From assembly GCA_016207245.1 (NCBI GenBank), contig JACQQA010000008.1, positions 1 through 58,551 on the forward strand: a DNA stretch of 58,551 bases. Direction: 5' to 3'. The stretch comes from Candidatus Magasanikiibacteriota bacterium (GTDB lineage: Bacteria > Patescibacteriota > Patescibacteriia > Magasanikbacterales > UBA922). The translations under genes were made by a program, and so were the position numbers. Position 1 is the stretch's first letter; each line of letters opens with the position of its first letter. The notes under the pieces were generated by a model. The model was not told where the DNA came from and made no database searches. It was given only the letters and a program-made list of their open reading frames with translations. Positions 17,801 through 24,813 of this stretch are shown here, in pieces.

Positions 17801-18503
17801 CATTGCGGTTCGGCCCGGAGTTTTGAGTTCGCAGTATTTTTACGCGATTAGCGATGACGGCGCGCCCGGCATACAGGTTTATATGAACAAAAAAGATTTT
17901 CCGCTGTTGGCGGTTGGCGATTTAGTTGAAGTCTCAGGTGAAATATCAGCAGCGTATGGCGAGACGCGGATAAAAACCAGCGTCCGCGATGATATTAAAT
18001 TATTAAAACAAGATAACCCGCCACTGCCGCGGGAAGTAGAGATTGCCGGTATCAGTGAAGAGTTTGAAGGCGGGCTAATTAAAGTTAAAGGCGAAATTAC
18101 CGAGTTAAAATCATCGTATATGTATGTCGATGACGGCACTGAAGAATTGAAAGTCTATTTTAAAAAAGGCGCCGGGATTGATAAGAGTGTGTTGCGGGTC
18201 GGCGATACGGTTGAAGCAGTCGGTTTGCTTGGTTCAACTCGCGCCGGCTATCAATTATTACCACGCGAACAAAATGATATAGATGTAGTCAGCGTGTTGA
18301 CGGAAGATAAAGGAGAGATGTTGTCGGCAGGAACCGGCGGTCCGGACAATATGGCGGAAACATATTTAACTGTCACCGCCGGCGGACTGACTTCAATTTT
18401 AATTGGCTTGTTTGCCAGAGCGAGAGGCGCGATGGCGTTTGGGTTGTTGAAGAGAGTTGGAAAAATTGCCTTGACTGTCATTAAGCGCGTGCCGAGGGTT
18501 TAG
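14847..18503 (+). CDS. Giant secreted lamin-tail-domain / PKD surface protein
   Basis: 1218 aa. A signal/anchor lies at about residues 22-45. Five lamin-tail (LTD) beta-sandwich repeats start near residues 44, 232, 412, 570 and 825, each with a VIINE..SDP or ILNEVFPNP start and a W(I/L)E(L/I)YN strand. One PKD domain at about 728-808 contains FDASDTTDPDGDAIKFSWDFGD. An OB-fold-like region (RVKFTGIIAVRPG..., about 970-1145) and a C-terminal hydrophobic anchor (about 1170-1195) follow. Likely a cell-surface adhesin or DNA/polymer-binding protein. Two repetitive elements are inserted in frame: RHAFRLNRNAGGHVK near the N-terminus and PSTLLQQAQDRSGQAG within the PKD domain. Confidence 0.85.
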   Translation: MTIKMFTRHAFRLNRNAGGHVKLFLTIFSVGIFLFLTPVKAAGSVIINEICPTGCAMSGYQWIEIYNNSASAADLTGWKFWEGETNHGLELSASSTQQDYLIGAGEYAVITQNDGNFFIEHPAVAVTVFDSSWGTLNKGGEMIGLKDVSGNLVEEFSYAAVVDNSLEKKNPSVAASEVGNWAEHPNSDTAGVQNYWYQILPQIDDVTDTADSDSPSGTDAVAVTTTYSVIGNFSSLVINEVVSDPASGGKEWIELYNFSTSTIDLAGWKLFDNVGQIAAPTNTIAASGFFVIELSSSKLNNDGDIIILKNTADQIVDQVAYGVYDDGNIADNAPAVSDPHSIVRSASSGDTGNDASDWFETTTLTKNAVNQITAPVQPVQSGSSADSASSPQTSLGQGGGGSSAPQNQSVSYQAGLVVINEIVSDPTDDFDEFIELFNNSNAVIDLRQWWLEDGSEARTNLDGQILPHGFFVVNNPAGNLNNSGDIIFLFDPSGKTIDQLTYGGWNDGSLNDNAPAAEDPLSLVRKIDGRDTDNNYYDFALTGQITRGSGNKIVSLNPQGEKISETTIISSPIILNEVFPNPKGSDTAEEFIELRNLGDNQINLSGWQLGDSSEKKYKINQGTIPAKGYIAFKRELTGIALNNSGQEEIKLYNQTGALVDKIKYEGVAAEDQSYARREDGVWKWTIKTTIGKENIIEGKSAAPAIVLEFSSEASLNEEIIFDASDTTDPDGDAIKFSWDFGDSPSTLLQQAQDRSGQAGDTIKHIYNKIGEYSVRLTVTDSAGNTAEKIVKVSVLGDYVGGWLDLAGQILISEILPNPVGSDSAEFIELYNPADTAVDLSDYKIDDEDGGSRPYVFPEGTIIEPRSFLLLERNKTGLALNNSNDAVRILDQDNNIVVEIEYDNAAEGASYIYDVESGDWVWTTEITPGTDNIINMRNSESTAKMRTAEDASVAIGAMKKEKKVIDVALDKIRDNDVGDRVKFTGIIAVRPGVLSSQYFYAISDDGAPGIQVYMNKKDFPLLAVGDLVEVSGEISAAYGETRIKTSVRDDIKLLKQDNPPLPREVEIAGISEEFEGGLIKVKGEITELKSSYMYVDDGTEELKVYFKKGAGIDKSVLRVGDTVEAVGLLGSTRAGYQLLPREQNDIDVVSVLTEDKGEMLSAGTGGPDNMAETYLTVTAGGLTSILIGLFARARGAMAFGLLKRVGKIALTVIKRVPRV
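14866..14908. repeat. Palindromic element in the lamin-tail gene N-terminus
   Basis: CCCGCCATGCTTTCCGA ... TCGGAATGCGGGCGGGCATG is an imperfect inverted repeat that interrupts what would otherwise be a simple signal-peptide coding region. Its CCCGCCATG end resembles the CCCGCCATGGCGGG palindromes elsewhere in the window. Confidence 0.65.
17083..17120. repeat. CTTCG...GCTCAGGGCAAGC element within the PKD-domain coding region
   Basis: CCCTTCGACTCTCCTTCAAC ... GCTCAGGGCAAGCG adds about 13 residues between WDFGD and TIKHIY, two blocks that are normally close together in PKD domains. Related to 13320-13382. Confidence 0.75.
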
Positions 18504-18532
18504 AAAAAATGTTGGAAATGGTATAATGTAAA

Positions 18533-18572
18533 TGAGTTTGTAAGTGGGTAAGTAAATAAGTGTGTAAGTGAG
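18533..18572. repeat. Single arm of tandem GTAAGTNN octamers
   Basis: GTAAGTGG GTAAGTAA ATAAGTGT GTAAGTGA. A near-identical arm occurs at 36194-36230. No partner arm nearby. Confidence 0.7.
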
Positions 18573-18597
18573 GAATTGTTATATTGAAAATTAATAA

Positions 18598-18627
18598 TGT
18601 ATTCTGTTATCTGCATTCTGCATCTTG
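18598..18627. repeat. Single CAGAATN-type heptamer arm
   Basis: TGTATTC TGTTATC TGCATTC TGCATCT, the same arm as in the elements at 2115, 4841 and 42248, directly before the antiporter start codon. Confidence 0.75.
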
Positions 18628-18633
18628 CAAAGT

Positions 18634-20328
18634 ATGGCTGAAAACATTTTTTTCCAAATCAGCATTATTTTTGGCATTACCGTAAGCATCGCTTTGGTGA
18701 TGCGGCTTTTGCGCCAGCCGTTGATTGTGGCTTACATTATCGCCGGGTTGGCGGCCGGGCCGTTGTTTTTGAATTTGGTAAACGACAGCGCCGCGTTTTT
18801 TTCCACTTTCGCGCAATTTGGGATAGTGCTTTTGTTGTTTGTGGTTGGATTAAATTTGAATTTTGATTTTATCAAACGGATGGGCAGAGCGGTGGCGCTT
18901 GCGACATTGTGGCAGTTTGTTTTAACGGTAATTTTGGGATTTGTTCTAATGTATTTGCTGAATTTCAGCGCGGTTTCTTCCGTTTTTCTCTCGGTCGCGC
19001 TTTCTTTTTCCAGCACGATTATTGTCACAAAATTACTAGGCGAGAAAAAAGACCTGGAAGCGGTTTATGGCCGATTTATCGTCGGCGTGCTGTTGGTTCA
19101 AGACATTATCGCGGTTATTGCCTTGATATTTTTAAACACCTGGCATGCCGGCAACGAGCCATGGTACAGGATTTTGGCAGTTACCGGCGGCAAAGGCGTT
19201 TTACTGGTCGGTCTAGTGTTTTTGTTGGCTCGTTACGCGTTACCAAAACTAATGGACAGAGTGGCGAAGAGCGGCGAGTTATTATTTGTTTTCACTGTGG
19301 CGTGGTGTTTTGGCGTGGCCAGTTTAGTTTACTGGGCGGGATTTAATATTGAAATCGGCGCGATTATCGCCGGTATCTCTTTGGGCGCTTCGCCGTACCA
19401 GCCGGAAATCAGCAGCCGCATGCGTCCGTTGCGGGATTTTTTTATTGTTTTGTTTTTTATCGTCTTGGGCAGCGAGCTGCAGGTGGGAGAAGTGAGAGAG
19501 GCGATTGGGCCGGCCATGGCCTTGTCCCTGTTTGTGATTTTGGTTGATCCGATTGTTTTATTTTGGGCAATGCGTTCGCTTAAATACACGCGCCGCAGTT
19601 CATTATTGGCCGGCATCACTTCCGCGCAAGTCAGCGAGTTTGGTTTTATTTTGGTTTTTACCGGCATACAGCTCGGCTATTTGCAAGGATCGGAGCTGGC
19701 GGTTTTAACACTGACGGCTTTAATCACAATTATTGTTTCGTCTTATCTCATCACTTACAATGAACAGATTTATTTAAAATTTTTACCCCTATTTAATAAA
19801 TTTGGACGGGATTCGGCTTACAAAGAAGATGATAACAAAAAAATTTATGATGTCTGGGTGTTTGGCTATCATCGTTTGGGCTGGCAAGTGTGCGAAGCGC
19901 TGGCCGCGAAAAAAGCCAAGTTCGCGGTGATTGATTATAACCCAACGGCGATTGCCAAATTAAAACGGCGCGGCATCCCGGCATTTTTCGGCGATGCGGC
20001 CGATGTGGAATTTTTGTCCGAATTATCTTTGGAAAAATCCAAACTGATTATCTCCACGATTCCCGAAGCCGATGACCAGAAAGCGATGATTAACCATGTC
20101 AGAAAATTGAGCGGCAAACCGATTATTATCGCCAATTTATTCCATAATTTTCATCTGGAAGATTTATACGAAGCCGGCGCGAACTACGTGATGATGCCGC
20201 ATCTTTTGGGCGGGCAATGGATGTCGGAAGTCCTGCGCCATCACGCCTGGACGCCAAACACTTTTAAAGAATTGCGTCAGAAACAACATGAAGAGCTGAA
20301 GTTAAGATACACGGCAGAAGTTCATTAA
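18634..20328 (+). CDS. Kef/CPA2-type cation:proton antiporter with TrkA-N domain
   Basis: 564 aa from ATG 18634; the in-frame TTG at 18625 lies in the repeat. About 12 membrane spans: LRQPLIVAYIIAGLAAGPL, the VGLNLNFDFIKRMG segment and SFSSTIIVTKLLGEK are characteristic of the Na+/H+ exchanger fold of CPA2. From about residue 410 a cytosolic RCK/TrkA-N Rossmann domain follows (YDVWVFGYHRLGWQVCEAL, VIDYNPTA, FGDAADVEFLSELSLEKSKLIISTIPE). Probably a nucleotide-gated K+ efflux or Na+/H+ antiporter. Confidence 0.92.
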   Translation: MAENIFFQISIIFGITVSIALVMRLLRQPLIVAYIIAGLAAGPLFLNLVNDSAAFFSTFAQFGIVLLLFVVGLNLNFDFIKRMGRAVALATLWQFVLTVILGFVLMYLLNFSAVSSVFLSVALSFSSTIIVTKLLGEKKDLEAVYGRFIVGVLLVQDIIAVIALIFLNTWHAGNEPWYRILAVTGGKGVLLVGLVFLLARYALPKLMDRVAKSGELLFVFTVAWCFGVASLVYWAGFNIEIGAIIAGISLGASPYQPEISSRMRPLRDFFIVLFFIVLGSELQVGEVREAIGPAMALSLFVILVDPIVLFWAMRSLKYTRRSSLLAGITSAQVSEFGFILVFTGIQLGYLQGSELAVLTLTALITIIVSSYLITYNEQIYLKFLPLFNKFGRDSAYKEDDNKKIYDVWVFGYHRLGWQVCEALAAKKAKFAVIDYNPTAIAKLKRRGIPAFFGDAADVEFLSELSLEKSKLIISTIPEADDQKAMINHVRKLSGKPIIIANLFHNFHLEDLYEAGANYVMMPHLLGGQWMSEVLRHHAWTPNTFKELRQKQHEELKLRYTAEVH

Positions 20329-20332
20329 AGAG

Positions 20333-20361
20333 TTGACAATTTGGCGTTGGCGGCATAAAAT
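20333..20361 (+). promoter_or_regulatory. Promoter of the tRNA-Gly/rlmN unit
   Basis: TTGACA (20333-20338), 17-bp spacer, TAAAAT (20356-20361), 14 bases before tRNA-Gly. Confidence 0.7.
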
Positions 20362-20374
20362 GGCGATTGATTGC

Positions 20375-20449
20375 GCGGGTATAATATAACGGCTATTATG
20401 TGAGTTTTCCAAACTCAATACGCGGGTTCGACTCCCGCTACCCGCTCCA
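20375..20449 (+). tRNA. tRNA-Gly (TCC)
   Basis: Acceptor GCGGGTA/TACCCGC, anticodon loop TTTCCAA (TCC), T-arm GCGGGTTCGACTCCCGC and encoded CCA at 20447-20449. The rlmN start codon follows after one base. Confidence 0.95.
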
Positions 20450-20450
20450 A

Positions 20451-21500
20451 ATGAACATTTTAGCGGAACTTCTAACTAACGAGCCAAAATACCGCCTCAA
20501 GCAAATTCAAAAGGCGTGGTTTGATTTGTCGGTAAATAATTATGAAGAGATTACCACACTGCCGGTTGAATTGCGGGAGAAATTAAAAAATCTGCCGTGG
20601 CTGGCGGTAAAAATGCACAAGATTTTAAAAAGCAAAATAGACAGCACGGAGAAAGCTTTGCTGGAATTAAGTGATGGAGAATTAATTGAAACTGTTTTGA
20701 TGAGTAGAGAGAGTCTAAAAGAAAATAAGGGATCGTCAGAGTGGCCGGTTGAGGAAAGACACACGATTTGTGTTTCTTCTCAAGTTGGTTGTGCCATGAA
20801 TTGTGTTTTTTGCGCCACGGGCAAGGTCGGATTCAAGAGAAATTTAACAACCGAGGAAATCGTGGATCAGTTTCGTTTTTGGCAGAGGCGGTTGAATGGA
20901 CGCATTTCCAACATCGTCGTTATGGGCCAAGGCGAGCCATTGTTGAATTATGACAACTTAAAAAATGCTTTGAATATTATCTTAAACAATACCGAAATCG
21001 GCCCGACAAAAATCACAGTTTCCACTTGCGGAATACCGGAGCAAATGGACAAATTATTGACGGATAAAGATTTTCCTCAAGTATGCTGGGCAATATCCTT
21101 GCATAGCGCGATTGAGCAAACCAGAAAAAAAATAATGCCGGTGCATCGTAAAGATTTTCTAAAATTTTTAGTTGATTGGTCGCAAAGGTATCACAAGTTA
21201 ATCCCCAGCCGGACACACTTCATTGGGCTGGAATATTTAATGCTGGCCGGAGTGAATGATAATGAAAAACACTTAAAAGCATTGGAAAAATTGGCAAACA
21301 AAATCCCGCGGGTTAAAATAAATTTGATTCCTTATAATGATACCAACAGCCAGGGGTTAAGCAAAACTTCTCAAGAAATGATTGAATACTGGCACGACTA
21401 TTTAATGAAGGCCGGTTTTGTCTGCACCATCCGCCATTCCCAAGGCCAAGACATTGCCGCGGCCTGCGGGCAGTTATGCAATAACTTTAATTATGATTAA
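20451..21500 (+). CDS. rlmN: Dual-specificity RNA methyltransferase RlmN
   Basis: 349 aa from ATG 20451. Radical SAM enzyme: the CxxxCxxC cluster is Cys114, Cys118, Cys121 (GCAMNCVFCATG), followed by VVMGQGEPLLNYDN (GEP motif), TVSTCGIPEQM and WAISLHSA, with the methyl-carrying C-terminal Cys in IAAACGQL (about 343). It methylates C2 of adenine in 23S rRNA and in some tRNAs. The start codon is one base from the tRNA-Gly CCA end, so tRNA 3' processing would yield an almost leaderless mRNA. The last 8 bases overlap the ABC ATPase gene. Confidence 0.95.
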   Translation: MNILAELLTNEPKYRLKQIQKAWFDLSVNNYEEITTLPVELREKLKNLPWLAVKMHKILKSKIDSTEKALLELSDGELIETVLMSRESLKENKGSSEWPVEERHTICVSSQVGCAMNCVFCATGKVGFKRNLTTEEIVDQFRFWQRRLNGRISNIVVMGQGEPLLNYDNLKNALNIILNNTEIGPTKITVSTCGIPEQMDKLLTDKDFPQVCWAISLHSAIEQTRKKIMPVHRKDFLKFLVDWSQRYHKLIPSRTHFIGLEYLMLAGVNDNEKHLKALEKLANKIPRVKINLIPYNDTNSQGLSKTSQEMIEYWHDYLMKAGFVCTIRHSQGQDIAAACGQLCNNFNYD

Positions 21501-22278
21501 GGCCACTAATCTCACAAAAAAATTTGGCGATTTTTTAGCAGTGGACGATGTCTCGTTTCAGGTTAAAAATGGGGAGATTTTCGCTTTTCTCGGTCCGAAT
21601 GGCGCCGGCAAGTCAACCACCATAAAAATGCTGACTACTTTGTTGAACCCAACCAGCGGCACGGTCGCTTTAAACGGCCATGATCCGGTTAATCATCCTG
21701 ACGAAACGCGGCGCTCGTTTGGCATCGTTTTTCAAGATCCGAGTTTGGACGATGATCTGACTGCTTGGGAAAATATGGAGATTCATGGAATACTCTATGA
21801 CGTGCCGAACGGTTTGAGAAAACGACGGAGCGAGGAATTACTCAAATTTGTTGAGTTGTGGGACCGCAAAGACAGCTTGGTGAAAGAATTTTCCGGCGGC
21901 ATGAAACGCCGTCTTGAAATCGCCCGAGGGCTTTTGCATCACCCGAAGATTATTTTCCTTGATGAACCAACAATCGGCCTTGATCCGCAGACCAGAAATC
22001 ATCTCTGGGCATATTTAAGAGAGCTGAACAAAAATGAAGGCACCACGATTTTTTTCACGACACATTACATGGAAGAGGCTGACCGCATCGCTCAACGCAT
22101 CGCGATTATTGACCATGGCAAAATTATCGCCGTTGGAACTTCCGAAGAATTAAGAAAACAAACCGATACGTCTTCGCTCGAAGACGCGTTTCTCGCTCTC
22201 ACCGGAAAAGTTATTCGCGATGAGGAGGCTAATGCCACGGATCGCCTAAGAACCATGCGGCGCGCGTGGAAAAAATAA
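21493..22278 (+). CDS. ABC-2 type exporter ATP-binding subunit
   Basis: 261 aa from ATG 21493, which overlaps the rlmN stop (typical coupling). Walker A GPNGAGKST, Q-loop VFQDPSLDDDLT, signature FSGGMKRRLEIARG, Walker B IIFLDEPTIGLD and H-loop TTHYMEEADRI. DrrA/NatA-like importer-independent ATPase powering the permease encoded next. Substrate (drug, lipid or polysaccharide) unknown. Confidence 0.95.
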   Translation: MIKATNLTKKFGDFLAVDDVSFQVKNGEIFAFLGPNGAGKSTTIKMLTTLLNPTSGTVALNGHDPVNHPDETRRSFGIVFQDPSLDDDLTAWENMEIHGILYDVPNGLRKRRSEELLKFVELWDRKDSLVKEFSGGMKRRLEIARGLLHHPKIIFLDEPTIGLDPQTRNHLWAYLRELNKNEGTTIFFTTHYMEEADRIAQRIAIIDHGKIIAVGTSEELRKQTDTSSLEDAFLALTGKVIRDEEANATDRLRTMRRAWKK

Positions 22279-22288
22279 TGGCGTTTTT

Positions 22289-23035
22289 ATGAAAAAAATT
22301 TATATACTTTGGCTAAGACAAATTAAAAAATACCTGCGTTCCAAGTCGCGCATGATAGGATCGCTTGCCCAGCCGTTGCTTTTTTTGCTCGCCCTTGGCT
22401 ATGGTTTGGGTTCCGTGTTCCAACAAGCCGGACAGGGGAATTATCTAAATTTTCTTTCGCCGGGCATCATCGGCATGAGTATTTTATTTACAGCTATTTT
22501 TTCCGGCATTGAATTGATTTGGGATCGTCAATTTGGTTTTTTAAAAGAGACACTGGTGTCGCCAATGTCTCGATTTAATATCATGATCGGAAGAACGCTT
22601 GGCGGCGCCACGGTCGCCACGGCGCAAGGCGTTGTCGTGATGCTCATCGCGCTGATTTTTGGCTTCCATCCGGCAAACTGGCTGATGGTTATTCCCGCGG
22701 TCGGGATTATGTTTTTGATGGCGCTTCTTTTCACTTCGCTCGGCACGATGATCGCTTCGTTGCTTGACGATATGCAAGGATTTCAGCTGATTATGAATTT
22801 TTTGATTATGCCGCTGTTTTTTCTCTCCGGCGCGCTTTTTCCGCTTCAAGGATTGCCAAAAGCGCTGGCGATTATAGCCAGAATTGATCCGCTTTCTTAT
22901 GGCATTGACGCGTTACGCGCCCTGCTTCTGAATGCCGGCCACTACGGCTTGGGGATGGACATTTTTATTCTCTCGTCCGTTACACTGATATTTTTGTGGC
23001 TGGGGAGTTATTTTTTTAAAAAGATACAAGTTTAA
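22289..23035 (+). CDS. ABC-2 type exporter permease subunit
   Basis: 248 aa with six hydrophobic spans and the ABC2 family pattern: GIIGMSILFTAIFSGIELIWDRQFGFLKETLVSPMSR, GRTLGGATVATAQG and FFLSGALFPLQGLPKALAIIARIDPLSYGIDALRALLL. Forms the exporter with the ATPase gene 10 bases upstream. Confidence 0.92.
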   Translation: MKKIYILWLRQIKKYLRSKSRMIGSLAQPLLFLLALGYGLGSVFQQAGQGNYLNFLSPGIIGMSILFTAIFSGIELIWDRQFGFLKETLVSPMSRFNIMIGRTLGGATVATAQGVVVMLIALIFGFHPANWLMVIPAVGIMFLMALLFTSLGTMIASLLDDMQGFQLIMNFLIMPLFFLSGALFPLQGLPKALAIIARIDPLSYGIDALRALLLNAGHYGLGMDIFILSSVTLIFLWLGSYFFKKIQV

Positions 23036-23055
23036 TCAATTTTTTTAATGTCAAT

Positions 23056-23082
23056 AAAACCAACTCTCTCGGGTTGGTTTTC
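23056..23082 (+). terminator. Intrinsic terminator after the ABC operon
   Basis: AAAACCAAC (23056-23064) pairs with GTTGGTTTT (23073-23081). The T-tract is short. Confidence 0.65.
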
Positions 23083-23134
23083 CTGTAGATAAATACTGCG
23101 TCGGCTGTCAATGTGTTTTTTGTAATAACCGTGT

Positions 23135-23163
23135 TTGACTAAAACTCAAGTATTTGCTATAAT
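23135..23163 (+). promoter_or_regulatory. Promoter of the tRNA cluster
   Basis: TTGACT (23135-23140), 17-bp spacer, TATAAT (23158-23163), 18 bases upstream of tRNA-Ala. Confidence 0.75.
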
Positions 23164-23181
23164 TTTTGCACAAATTAAGGC

Positions 23182-23257
23182 GGGCCCGTAGCTTAGCTGG
23201 TATAGCGCCGCGTTTGCATCGCGGAGGTCAGCGGTTCGATCCCGCTCGGGTCCACCA
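23182..23257 (+). tRNA. tRNA-Ala (TGC)
   Basis: Acceptor GGGCCCG/CGGGTCC, anticodon loop TTTGCAT (TGC), T-arm AGCGGTTCGATCCCGCT and encoded CCA. Confidence 0.95.
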
Positions 23258-23293
23258 GTTTACGGCGAATCCGTCGACTAGCGGAGAAGTCGA

Positions 23294-23365
<72 letters not shown>

Positions 23366-23370
23366 CTAGT

Positions 23371-23812
23371 AATTTAAGATTTCTGATTTAAGATTTGTGA
23401 TCGGCAACCATCCGCGGCCATTTTAAGTTTTAAATTACAAAATGAATAGTGAAGAATTAAAAAAACGGACAAAAGATTTTGCTTTACGAATTTTAAAATT
23501 GGTAAATGCTCTACCAAAAACATAATTGGTTTGCCAATCGGAAACCAAATAATTCGTTCGGGAACATCTACCGCCGCCAACTATCGAGCCGCACTAAGAG
23601 CAAGGTCGACGTCGGAGTTTATTGCCAAACTGCGAATCGTAATTGAAGAAGCTGATGAGACAGTATTTTGGTTGGAAATTATTATTGAGGGCAACCTAAT
23701 GAAAAAGGAGCTTGTCGTGCCTTTGCTTCAAGAGGCCAACGAAATAGTAGCAATCATGGTTTCCACCTGTAAAACAACAACAAAAAATCTTACATCTTAA
23801 ATCATAAATTAT
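23371..23812. mobile_element. Inverted-repeat-bounded S23 cassette within the tRNA cluster
   Basis: The left arm (23371-23402) reads in heptamers ATTTAAG ATTTCTG ATTTAAG ATTTGTG; the right arm (23786-23812) is its imperfect complement in heptamers ATCTTAC ATCTTAA ATCATAA. They enclose the S23/four-helix-bundle ORF between tRNA-Phe and tRNA-Pro. A second arm-like copy (TTTTAAGTTTTAAATTAC) lies just before the ORF. The organisation recalls rRNA intervening sequences, but located between tRNA genes, and it shares its heptamer layout with the cargo-less inverted repeats elsewhere in the window. Confidence 0.6.
23442..23800 (+). pseudogene. S23-type four-helix-bundle protein, frameshifted
   Basis: The first frame encodes MNSEELKKRTKDFALRILKLVNALPKT and stops at 23523. 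The remainder continues in another frame as IIGLPIGNQIIRSGTSTAANYRAALRARS...FIAKLRIVIEEADETVFWLEIIIEG through 23800. Joined, these give an approximately 118-aa protein of the 23S-rRNA-intervening-sequence/bAvd four-helix-bundle family. One extra A in the CCAAAAACA run (about 23514-23521) would restore the frame. This may be a true pseudogene, a homopolymer assembly error, or slippage. Confidence 0.75.
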
Positions 23813-23814
23813 AT

Positions 23815-23887
23815 CGGGGCGTAGCTCAGTTGGTAGAGCGCCTGGTTTGGGACCAGGAGGCCGCAGGTTCAAGTCCTGTCACCCCGA
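23815..23887 (+). tRNA. tRNA-Pro (TGG)
   Basis: Acceptor CGGGGCG with 3' CACCCCG (one C-A mismatch at position 6-67), anticodon loop TTTGGGA (TGG), discriminator A, no encoded CCA. The stop codon of the minus-strand ORF at 23879 lies inside its 3' end, so this tRNA is the likely integration site of the adjoining island. Confidence 0.92.
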
Positions 23888-24802
23888 CAATGTGAAACAA
23901 TCGGATTTTTCAAGAGAATAGAAATTATGGTCGGCCAAACGTACGGCGGCGTTTTCGGCGTAACCACCAACAATTTTAAAACCCCCCACCCACAACCACG
24001 ACACTTTTCTTCCCCCGAGACGGCGGTTCGTTCCGTGCTCTGCCACAAATGATTTTATTTCATTAAAATCATTCGACACCGCCAATTTTTTGGCTTGGTG
24101 AGCGGCTTTCCAGAATGTTCGCATAGGTTTGATCCATGAAATGCCTTTCCGTCCAAAATCCGATTTCTTCCGGTTGAAGTCGGTTTTTTGTTTAATGAGT
24201 TCTTCTTTTTTAACAAGATAGATTTCTTTTTCAATGGTTCCGTCTAAATAAGAGTCAACCAACTTATTTAATTTCTGATCATTTTCTTGGGTTTTGATTT
24301 CAAGATTTTGGACGAAAGAGGCATTGTTGTTTTTTAATTCTTTTTCCCACTGTTCAATTTGGGCAAGCCCTTGGCTATGCCAGTCATCGGAGATGGCGAC
24401 CGTTTGAAGATTGGTTTTTATTTGTTCGGCAAGTTCCTTTTCTTGCACATACTTTTGTGAGCACGGCCCAAGGCGTTTAGTACATCGGTAGTAGCGGTAA
24501 GTCCCACCATGACCATGTATATCCTGAAGGGAGTGTTTATCTAAATCTTGGAATGCTCGAACAACTTTTTTCCTACTTCCTGCTAGCGTGCGCTGATACC
24601 ATCCAGCTCTTTTATTATTATGGTAAGGATCAAATTCGTCACGCATGTTCTGTATAGTTTTTGGTTTTACGCTTAATATTTTACCGATACTCCTCGCGGC
24701 TTCATTAAAAGATGAATAGCCGAGATCGGCCACGGCTTCTCTATCAAAACGAGAGAGATAATAAGCGCTTATTAGCGCGAGTTTATTATTATCAGACATC
24801 AT
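23879..24802 (-). CDS. Chimeric ORF: R-M-associated N-terminal domain joined to serine recombinase C-terminus
   Basis: 307 aa. Residues ~1-93 (NNKLALISAYYLSRFDREAV, SFNEAARSIGKILSVKPKTI, NMRDEFDPYHNN.RAGWYQR) resemble an N-terminal domain I associate with restriction-type endonucleases. From about residue 97 (GGTYRYYRCTKRLGPCSQKY) the sequence turns into the second half of a recombinase zinc-beta-ribbon, followed by the coiled coil and the tail of large serine recombinases common in Patescibacteria. The catalytic resolvase domain and the first zinc-ribbon cysteines are missing. The last codons and stop are formed by the tRNA-Pro 3' end. Probably an insertion junction; a functional fusion is possible. 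Confidence 0.65.
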   Translation of the reverse strand: MMSDNNKLALISAYYLSRFDREAVADLGYSSFNEAARSIGKILSVKPKTIQNMRDEFDPYHNNKRAGWYQRTLAGSRKKVVRAFQDLDKHSLQDIHGHGGTYRYYRCTKRLGPCSQKYVQEKELAEQIKTNLQTVAISDDWHSQGLAQIEQWEKELKNNNASFVQNLEIKTQENDQKLNKLVDSYLDGTIEKEIYLVKKEELIKQKTDFNRKKSDFGRKGISWIKPMRTFWKAAHQAKKLAVSNDFNEIKSFVAEHGTNRRLGGRKVSWLWVGGFKIVGGYAENAAVRLADHNFYSLEKSDCFTLSG

Positions 24803-24813
24803 AAAAAGGCGAC

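Noticed and set aside
20400-20450. N-terminal extension of RlmN
   Set aside because: It is tRNA-Gly read as protein; the conserved start is ATG 20451.
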